This document shows, one piece after another, positions 55,951-64,000 of a stretch of 64,000 nucleotides of DNA. The first letter of the stretch is position 1. Every line of letters starts with the position of its first letter. Under the pieces are notes generated by a model. That model did no database searches. It worked only from the letters and a program-made list of their open reading frames with translations, and was not told the DNA's origin. The position numbers and the translations under genes were made by a program. The stretch comes from Ctenosaura bakeri (lineage: Eukaryota; Chordata; Lepidosauria; Squamata; Iguanidae): positions 1 to 64,000 of the forward strand of contig CAOLHI010004258.1 in assembly GCA_948474755.1 (NCBI GenBank), read 5' to 3'.

Positions 55951-57963
55951 GTTATCTGTTGCACCTCTCAGTGTTCTCACAGCTTCAATCTCTCTACTGA
56001 GCCTTTAGCAAAAATCACCAGCTGTGGATGACCACAGCTGCAGACTCCACTGTCCCAAAGGTGTCATTTGTGGTTGTTTGCCATATATTTTGGCCCCCAC
56101 TCAGTTTAAAAGGCCTGGCACCAGCAGAGAGCTTTGAGGATCAAGCTGTTGCTGAATTCTTAGCAGCCCCATTCCCACCACATGATACCAGATGCATTTA
56201 ATGTAGCTGAGAGTCTAAAATGCTCCTAAAGTGCTGCTGTAATTTAAATTACATTTGCTGAACCAGGCAAGGTGGATATGCTGTAGATGGGACTTCCAGT
56301 TCACATATTTTAAAAGAAATGATGCATGACAGTCATATGCTAAAGATGGTTTGGAATATCACCCTTAAAGCCATTGTCTGGAAAATGTAAGCAATCCATT
56401 GCAAACTCTGTTGAAGAAAGACCAAGGGGCTGAGAATGAAATGGCTGACAGTTGAGAAAGGGTGAAGACAGGTGCAATCTTGACCTACCAGCTGTGCAAG
56501 GAGGAAGAGCTGTGCTTGCAAAGGAGAAGGCCAGAGCATATTTTCATCCATTAAGAGGCGGAAAAATAATGGAGTGGCTTATAAAGAGGATAGGTGGCTT
56601 TTCACTAAGGTTCTTCTGGTTTGAATCCAGTTTCAGTCAAAGAGACTACAAGTTGTTTCTGATGATGTGGTGGTAAATTTTCAATGTATACTATGTTCAG
56701 TGGTATGGGCTCAGTTTCCAGAAAAAAAATTTCTTAGCATAAATCAGTTCTAGAACCAGAATTATGTTTTATTTTTGAAGGTAAAGTTGGAATTGGAAAT
56801 AAAGACCAGAATAACACAAACTTACACAGCTCATTGACATGGTCCTCAATCCAGAATAATGAGTCAATACGTAGGTAAGCACCATTGATGGGTCCACTTT
56901 AGTTAAGACTAAAAGGATTCAGCTCATAATTTTCTAGGCAGTGAGGTGCAGTGGCCCTAGAAAGAAAGTTACTTATGTTTAAGTCCCTCTGAAATTATTG
57001 ATTTCAATGGAACTTGAATAATTTTATTTCATTTAAATGACTAGATATTGGTTTTGAGAGAGACAGAGATTCTAATTAGATGTGTAATGAGATAGACCTT
57101 AGAAAAATTACTTTCTTGGGCTACCTCCCACAATCCCCCAGCCAACATAAGGAATGGCCATACTGATGGAGTATTACAAGAGTGTGGTTTAGAAAAGTAA
57201 ATTTTTGAAAGTCATGGGATGAGATTCATGCATATTGGACAATACTGGCCCAGGGCCCAAATGGTGGGAGACAGAACTCCTAGCATCTCAAATCAAAACT
57301 GAAAATCAGACTCTCACAAACAGAACATATATCACTCTGCAGAATGGAATGATTTCATTTGTGGCCACTACAACACAGTCCATACGGAAATGTGATGAAT
57401 AATCTGAGACATTCTGTTTTACAGACCTGTTGACTTGACACTGTGGGGAACACAGAACCCACTATAATGCCTGTTCAGAAACTGCACACCTGCATACTCT
57501 TAGACAGACAGGGCTATTCTGTGGCTTTCACTTAATATCTTGTCTTTCATTAAACCATTGCCTGCCAATGTTTGTCAATGTTTTTTTAATTCTTACAGGC
57601 AATCCCTATGAATGCATACTTTTCTTTGCTGCCTCTTGATAAGCAATCATTAGCAACACAACATTACACAGAATATTTCTTTTTTTTTAAAAAAAAAAGT
57701 TTCAATCCATAATGTAAAATTCAGTATGTATGTATGTCACATAAAGATCACAGGAGATTTGAAAGAGAGATTACATGATTCTTGAAGCTGTCTTCTAAGT
57801 TGTGATGAGAATTTGACAAATCAGTTTCAGATGTGAAGCTAAAAGTTATTTGCATTTTCCACTTTGGCACATTGTAGTTAACAACAACTGGAGGAAGCAA
57901 CTCTCTGCAACATGTGTAGAAACACAGATGAAACTGTACCTACCTACTGTACCTACCTTTTTC
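55951..57963. other. No recognisable gene
   Basis: Intergenic sequence without a supported feature. Confidence 0.35.
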
Positions 57964-57966
57964 TAA

Positions 57967-58160
57967 GGCCATTTCTGTACTATATTGTTACAGTGCTATT
58001 ATTCCACTTTCAACATCCTGTGGAATTCTGAGTTTACTGAGGCCAAAGAGCTCTCTGGCTGAGAATTCTAAATGCCCCTCCCTAAACTACAAACCCCAGA
58101 ATTCCACAGGATGTTGAAAGTGGATTAACAGCACTATAACAGTGTAGTGAGGAAATGGTC
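57967..58160. mobile_element. Hairpin MITE family A, complete copy
   Basis: GGCCATTTCTGTACTATATT to GTGTAGTGAGGAAATGGTC, flanked by TAA at 57964-57966 and 58161-58163. Confidence 0.9.
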
Positions 58161-58509
58161 TAAGATGGCTTTGCCTGGAACAATTTTTCAGGCACTTTTC
58201 AAAGGTAGAGGTATTCATTCACTCAAGCTTTTGGTAGCTTCTCATGGTTGGATTTTGCCTGCCATTGTGTGTGACATGTTTAGTACATATGTTGAATTTG
58301 TAAGCTCTTCATTGTTCTCACTGATAACCAATGCATTTCATGCTTTTATCTGCTGTTCAGTAATTGTTTGATTTTAATCATTTATACCTTATTTTTCTTT
58401 TGAGTTGTATAGGACATGTTGAAGGCCATGCCTCTGGCAGAAAGCCAGTGCTACTAGTATATATACAGGAATATACAATAAAAATAGTAATTCTAAGTTG
58501 TTGTTGTTA

Positions 58510-58650
58510 GCCAGCATTATGTATCAGCTACTTGATTAAGTATAGTACATTAGGTATAGTTAGTTATAGTTCCTAGTTTTACTTAAGTTTAATAAGTATA
58601 TTTAGTTAAGTATACTTAAATGAGTTAGTTAAGTAAACTTAAACTATGTA
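58510..58650. repeat. AGTTAAGTA-rich degenerate repeat
   Basis: Many variants of agttaagtata. The start (tatcagctacttgattaagt) matches about 1704-1725 near the left of the window (tatcagctacctagttaagt). Confidence 0.5.
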
Positions 58651-59555
58651 ACTTCTTGCAGTCCAGTCCCCACAAACCTGATGGAAACATCATTCACTAG
58701 TGCTCACATCACTGGCACAATGAACTTTCTTCTTCCCATGCAGCTGATGCTCAGTAAAGTAGATGGGGGGCATTACAATTGCCATGATCACAACTCCCTC
58801 TCAACCTACTTTACTGGCCACCAGCTGCATGGAGAGAGAGAAGGAGGCCCATTCTGCCAGGGATCAGAGTGCAGGTGACTGGTGTTTCTGTTAGGTTTCC
58901 AGGGGTCAGGCCAGGAAAAGTGACTTAGTTAAATATTGTACTAACTAAGGTACTAAGTAGCTCATACAGAATACTGGCCATTGTTATTATTTGGTGGTGG
59001 TGACAATGCTGGTTGTTGTGCTGCATGTGTTTTCATCATTTCCTCATTTAAATGCACCTATTGCTTTCACAGTTTTGTGTACATCATTAATTTTTAGGAT
59101 AATTCTAGGAAAGTACCGATGGACTTTTCTCAACACATTACTATGCTTCTTGCAGTTGCTGGACCAACTCTCTGCTTGATCAGCCAAAGTAAACCGCTCC
59201 CTTTGGAAATAGTATGGTAATGTTTTGAAGAAGCATATCTATTCAATCTCTCTCTCAGAACATTTTGTTCAAGGCTAAAGTTTTGGCATATGAAGGTAGT
59301 GATGCCAAGCATGCTAAACAACCTTTATCCGTATGATCACTTAGCCCTCCGTTTAGCCTCAGTGTTCTCATTTCTTGACGTCTCTGCTGTCTGATTCACT
59401 CTCCTATTGTTGTAAGAAACCATTCTCTGTATTAATACCTGCAACTGTCACAGATCTAGATCCTTTTTGTATTTTTGACTAGGTTTCAAATTGTAGAACT
59501 TCCCTTGATTTTGGCCCACTGCAGTCCTTGATCAAGAGCTCCCTTATGGATCTAC
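58651..59555. other. No recognisable gene
   Basis: Intergenic. May include the 3' side of the retroelement remnant that follows. Nothing firm. Confidence 0.3.
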
Positions 59556-59559
59556 GTCT

Positions 59560-60060
59560 AGATGGCTGTTTAACTTCTGTCCGCAGCATTTCAAATTCAT
59601 TAGTCAAGTCCTGGATTATGGCCATTGGAATATGAATTTTTCAAACTGAACGTTCCTCCTATATTTTCCTCACCCTCTGCATCTGGAAGACAGATAATAA
59701 CTTCCCCAGCGTCTTGCTTCCCCTTATTTCTACATTAATTTCTGTTATGAGGTTAAGCTGATAGCTTATTCCTGGCAAATGACTTGAAGAAAGCTAAATG
59801 GGATTCATTGACTCATTGGGGGGCACTCAACCACAGAGGGACTTGTGGCAGGTTAAGTGACCACAACATGGCTTCTGGGTGGCACATTCTGAGACTGGTC
59901 AAAAAGTTGTGTTGTCAAGCTCTTAAACATATCTTGAATTTCCTTTACAATTGATAGCTTTGGCCATTTCCAGTCCAAATAAGTCAGCCCTGTGACAGCC
60001 TGAATTACCTGTAAGATAATTGCTGGCCAACTTTTTGTCAGTGCAAACTTCCATTACTAA
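59560..60060 (-). pseudogene. Possible retrotransposon ORF1 remnant (L1-like)
   Basis: On the - strand one piece (60040-59863) reads LTKSWPAIILQVIQAVTGL, then KEIQDMFKSLTTQLFDQSQ. A second (59626-59490) reads MAIIQDLTNEFEMLRTEVKQ and a basic PSRRRS stretch. The heptad-like hydrophobic spacing recalls the ORF1p coiled coil of L1-type LINEs. Stops and frameshifts separate the pieces. Family assignment is a guess. Confidence 0.35.
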
Positions 60061-60964
60061 AGCCTACTAAATCCCTAGGTTTTCTAGCCTCCAGCTGCAT
60101 TGCCATAAATAAGGTTCTTGCACTCCTGAGGAGCTCAACTGTTAAACTCATCTGTAGGTGCGCTGTGCCTTCAACTCATCACTGTTATTTCACCAGAGCC
60201 CATCTCTTCTTCATTTCAGATTATCTCAGGTTTCTTCTCCCCAGGGAAGCATAACACTTCCATCTCTAACTCCTGCTTTCTAGGGAGGACAGTTGAAGAC
60301 TAGCGCTTATAAAAAGAATGAAGACAGCCAGCAAAAACTTCTAGCCAATCTGCAGCTTCTCCCCCCTGTCAGTAGCAGAGTTGAGAGATTGTTGTCTTGG
60401 TTGAAGTGTTTGTTTAACATTCTCTCAGCAGCAGACCTTTCTGAAAGTTTCTTTCACATTCTCAGGCCGTCCATCATGCAGGATTGCCATATATGTACAA
60501 AGCATAACATATGTTCTTTCATTTTAAAAGTCTTTCTCAAAGATGTTTGTCTTTCCCTCAGTGAAATTCATCTTCACTCCATGATGAAATTTACAGCAAC
60601 TCCACTTTTGAGCTACAAGCCACATCAAACACTTAAAAGCAGCAGCAGGCAGGTTCAGCAGGTCCAGGTACCAATTCTGTGCTACTTTGGATCTTGCTAC
60701 TGGCCAAACACACCCTGCTGGGTGCCACCCGAAGTGTTAAAGTCCAACTTCCAGTTTTCCTAAAGCAAACTTTCCTGCTAAAATGGGGCACTGTTGCTAT
60801 CTTTTAAAGATGAATTGTGTTTTCCAAAGAGTCCAGAAAGTATGCTCCCTGGATGCATTTACTCTCCCTAAACAACTTGATTATGCATCCCTTCTCACTT
60901 CTGTGCCACTGCACTGCTGAATTTCATGACACCAACTCTGAGACTGCAAAAATGGACAGCGATG
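60061..60964. other. No recognisable gene
   Basis: Intergenic. A 156-codon open frame (60293-60763) has no recognised domain. May be part of the flanking retroelement. Confidence 0.3.
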
Positions 60965-61465
60965 CTATAGTCAAGAGAAGTGATGGTACTACTCCATTCT
61001 ACTTTGGTCAGACCCAAGCTGGAATACTGTGTCCAGTTCTAGACACCAGAGTTCAGGAAGAATATTGACAAGCTGGAATGTGTCCAGAGGAGGGTAACCA
61101 AAATGGTAGAAGCCTGGAGTTAAGCCTGGAGAAGAGAAGGTTAAAAAGTGACATGATATCCATGTTTAAATATTTGAAAGGATGTCATAAGGAGGATAGA
61201 GTAAACCTGTTTTCTGCTCCTCTAGAGACTAGGACACAGAACAATGGCTTCAAACTTCAGGAAAAGAGATTTGATCTAAACATTAGGAAGAACTTCTTGG
61301 CAGGTAAGAGCAGTTCAACAGTGGAATATGCTGCCTCCTTCTTGGAGGTTTTTAAACAGATGCTGGATGGCCCCCTATTGGGAATATTTTGATGGTGTAT
61401 TCCTGCATGACAGGGGGTTGGATTCGATGGCCCTTGTGGTCTCATCTAGTTCTATTATTCTATGA
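60965..61465 (+). mobile_element. CR1-type LINE 3' end
   Basis: Text of the CR1 ORF2 end and 3' UTR: tactttggtcagacccaagc, ggagaagagaaggttaaaaa, catttaggaag-type block, gctgcctccttcttggaggt, gttggattcgatggcccttg, and the terminal tattattctatga. Confidence 0.85.
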
Positions 61466-61616
61466 TGCTGCATTCAGCATTATTGAAGAGGTGATGATTA
61501 TAGATTGCACAACCCTTGTATTTCCTTAATAGCATGCTCCCTGTCTCACCAAACTCACCTTTCTGAGTCATCTGAGCATCAGTGAGGGAAGAGCAGCTTC
61601 ACTATGTTAGACATGT

Positions 61617-61750
61617 ATTTATTTATTTATTTGAAAGTTTATATCCTGCCTTACATCAAAGGATCTCAGAGCAGCATACAACTGTAATCAATTTAAACAA
61701 TTTGAAATTCAAGACAATTTTAAAAATCCAAAGTAATTTAAAATGGTGAA
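61617..61750 (-). mobile_element. L2-type LINE 3' tail, reverse
   Basis: TTTATT repeats then gtttatatcctgccttacat and ggatctcagagcagcataca. Confidence 0.65.
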
Positions 61751-62295
61751 GAATATAATGCTATAGCCCAGAATGGGAGTTCTCTCTCATACCATTGTAT
61801 TTAACAATATTGCAACACTTAAGCAAATTGTATTCATATCCAAATTGTGATGGTTGGGCTTTGATTCCCAATGTGAGGTTAAAATGGCTAATTAAGCTAT
61901 ATTGCTGACTCCTGTTTACATGACACAGTGTTCATGATCCGCAAACAGTAGTGCCAGGGCTTCCAGGATCAAAGCCCCCACACTTATTGATGAGCTGGAA
62001 CTATGACATCGTCTGCTAGTCCACCTGGAGTCCCTTGTTGCCTATTAGTTTAGTTTTCAATCCCCACAATAACTGGAAGGGAAATGGGTTTTTCAAATCT
62101 ATGATGTATTGTTATAAGCTGTGTCTTCTGTAATCCAAAGTATTTGGGGGAGGGCTTTACAAAAGACTTGTTCATAGTAGAGATGAAAACTGTTAGAAAT
62201 GGTTTTTAATCAGTATAGCCACTTGCACTTTTAGATGTCAGTGGGAGTGTTGCTACAAAGATTGCATACAGGGTTCCTGACCTATCCCAGCACAT
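61751..62295. other. No recognisable gene
   Basis: Intergenic. Nothing identified. Confidence 0.35.
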
Positions 62296-62299
62296 ATTC

Positions 62300-62578
62300 T
62301 TCCACTGTCCCAATCTGTCAGGGACAGTCTCAATAAATCCTCTCTCACTTTTTCAGCTGCTTTTAAAATGTCCCAGTTTCTGTCTCATTTTAGTTTTCTT
62401 CTTTGTCCTCAGCTTATTTCAAATGCAAAAGTAGTTTGCATTCAATTAATTCAACAGGTAACTTTGCCCTTCCCAATTTATTCTTCCTCATTAATAACTT
62501 TTGCCCTCTTGACCACACTCTGATGTTGCTTGGCCACATGTGTCCCAGTTTTCATCTGTGAACTATTGGAGGGTATGA
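62300..62578 (+). mobile_element. TIR element, 'ACCCTCCAA' family, copy 7
   Basis: tctctcactttttcagctgc, tttgtcctcagcttatttc, agtagtttgcattcaattaa, ctgatgttgcttggccacat, ending attggagggtatg, a well-preserved right end. Confidence 0.75.
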
Positions 62579-62642
62579 GATTGTCTCAGAAGGGCCTACA
62601 CTTCAACATTTTATCACTATATCACTGACTATAAAGCAAGTA

Positions 62643-62832
62643 GAGAGACATTGTGGTGTAGTGGTTTGAGCATTGGACTATGACCCTGAAGACCAGGGTT
62701 GGATTCCCTGATCAGCCATGGAAACCCACTGGGTGGCCTTGGGCACATCACATACTCTCAGTCCCAGAAACCCCTGTGATAAGTTTGCCTTAGGGTCATA
62801 AGTTGGAAACAACTTGAAGGCACACAATAATG
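62643..62832 (+). mobile_element. Sauria SINE, copy 6
   Basis: ttgtggtgtagtggtttgag, cattggactatgaccctga, ggaaacccactgggtggcct and the tail ggaaacaacttgaaggcac. Confidence 0.9.
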
Positions 62833-62851
62833 AAACAAGTTATCTCTTGGC

Positions 62852-63970
62852 TGTCATGCCCCTGTCCCAGAACCAGACAGGACCCTTCCCAATAGCCACA
62901 CCCTAGAGACATTAGAGGAACAGTATTTATGGCAGCCAATGCAGGTGGAAAAGGGAGAGCCCAAACTTCTGGCTCATTTATATAAGAAGGGCTTGTTAAT
63001 TAGGCCACAGCTGGGTAAGATCCAGAGTTTATATAACAAGAGGCCAGAATGGGAGGAAGCTATTGGTAGCTGTTATCTCACTGGTAAACCCTGTCCTGAG
63101 GTCTACAATTTTGATATAAAAATGTGATTCAATGTACCTGAGAGGTCACCCAGATGGGCCTGTAAGCAGCAATGGTCAAACGATTGAAAATCAGGTCAGA
63201 CCAGTAAAATCCCCAGTCACGTAGCCCCAGGAGACCTCAAGCTGTGCAAACCCACAGTAAACAAAGGGTCTTCAGCCCCTGAGAAGCCGACTTGAGGGGA
63301 TTAGCATGTTTGCCCCAAGTTGAGCAAATATCCTATCAAGCGAGGACCATGTACATGAAGTCACATCACAATCAAATGCAGCTGAAGATCCTGAGACTTT
63401 GGCAACATCTTGTAATCTCATCACACAAAGGAAGTTACCATTGTGGAGCTTCTTTTCCCTTGCAACATCCATTGTTCTCCCCAGGACAGGATTAGTCCTC
63501 CAGGTACTTTCCCCCCTACAAATAGTCCCAGTTTTGGAGTGGTTCTTTGGATCACTCCCAGTCATCCCAGCAGACCATTGCTCCATCCGTTGAGTAATCC
63601 CCTCATCCCTCTTTGTGCTGAGTCCCACTTCTCTGCTGTTTTCCCAGCCCACGGACTTCAGGAAAAGGTGCAGTACAACCCCTTCAATATTCCCCTATCC
63701 AGTTTCCTCTCTTTTGCTTCTTAATAGGTCTTGAGTGAGTGTGTGAGTGATTGCACTGCTGCATGAAATTTTCATTCAATAAAATCATTTATTGGACATT
63801 TTTGTTTGGTTTTTTGGCTTGGCCTGACCCCATAAAAACTGGATAAAAAGACCCCACTAGGTTACCCTGCCTCTCACATTGCTATTCCTTGTGCTCTGGC
63901 TAGTTTCTATTCTCCATCACATGGAGCACAGAGAGGTGTCCCCCAAGGGACCCCAGAAATCAGGGTAACA
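62852..63970 (+). mobile_element. LTR at the right edge, possibly the 5' LTR of a longer element
   Basis: It starts TGTCATGCCCCTGTCCC and ends CAGAAATCAGGGTAACA. The end matches the solo LTR at 604-1503 (which is reversed), as do short R/U5 blocks (ccctgcctctc, tctggctagttt). TATATAA sequences at about 62978 and 63029 could be promoters. AATAAA is at 63778-63783. The left border rests on the TG start only. Old, with no gene in it. Confidence 0.65.
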
Positions 63971-64000
63971 GATTGGTGGAGAATGCGGGCACCCCAGCAG
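63971..64000 (+). other. Putative primer-binding region / start of retroelement interior
   Basis: Directly after the LTR end comes gattggtggagaatgcgggc. A TTGGTGG string just inside the LTR is where a tRNA primer site is expected. The window stops 30 bases in, so gag/pol cannot be checked. Confidence 0.4.

Noticed and set aside
22799..58160. The regularly recurring hairpins as a CRISPR-like or tandem array
   Set aside because: Spacing is irregular over tens of kilobases, each copy has its own target duplication, and the DNA is vertebrate. They are dispersed MITEs.
60293..60763. 156-codon open frame as a gene
   Set aside because: No family match from memory. It lies between a putative ORF1 remnant and a CR1 tail, most likely repeat-derived.

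Overview
The window is repeat-rich, moderately AT-rich vertebrate nuclear DNA. The repeats point to a squamate reptile, probably a lizard: tRNA-derived Sauria-type SINEs with a Bov-B-like tail, a 5S-rRNA-derived SINE, Bov-B, L2 and CR1 LINE fragments, hAT, Tigger-like and Helitron DNA transposons, and many hairpin MITEs. There is no prokaryotic content, CRISPR array or operon. The species assignment is inferred from repeat types only.

One protein-coding gene is supported: DKK2 (Dickkopf-2, a secreted Wnt/LRP6 antagonist) on the + strand, lacking its first exon. Three coding exons are seen at 32904-33054, 39570-39722 and 42548-42798, all joined by phase-1 introns with GT/AG borders. They encode 184 residues, covering both ten-cysteine domains and the linker. 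The signal-peptide exon is not in the window. Positions 1-32903 are therefore read as intron 1, which is also very long in mammals. A 3' UTR of about 1.9 kb probably follows the stop codon. From about 44.7 kb to the end is intergenic DNA, with only transposon remnants recognised.

Layout: 0.6-1.5 kb is an LTR with a 4-bp target duplication. 2.5-12 kb holds L2 and Bov-B pieces, a TIR-bearing MITE family and a hAT element. 12-13.2 kb is a LINE reverse-transcriptase remnant split by a hAT element. 14.2-15.2 kb is a Helitron split by a CpG-rich 432-bp MITE, with an older sister copy at 17.7-18.1 kb. 18-32 kb holds Bov-B, SINEs, a Tigger-like element and hairpin MITEs. 33.7-35.0 kb is a Tigger-like element split by a hAT element. 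36.7-37.6 kb is a second hAT copy with an internal insertion. 45-62 kb has MITEs, L2/CR1 tails and a possible ORF1 remnant. At 62.85-63.97 kb there is a second LTR, followed by what may be a retroelement internal region running off the right edge.

The most informative content beyond DKK2 is the set of exact target-site duplications and nestings, which give element borders, superfamily and relative age. I found no convincing undescribed functional system. The best leads are three uncatalogued-looking repeat families, a MITE hairpin 100 bp from a DKK2 splice acceptor, an intronic G-quadruplex motif, and the LTR at the right edge.
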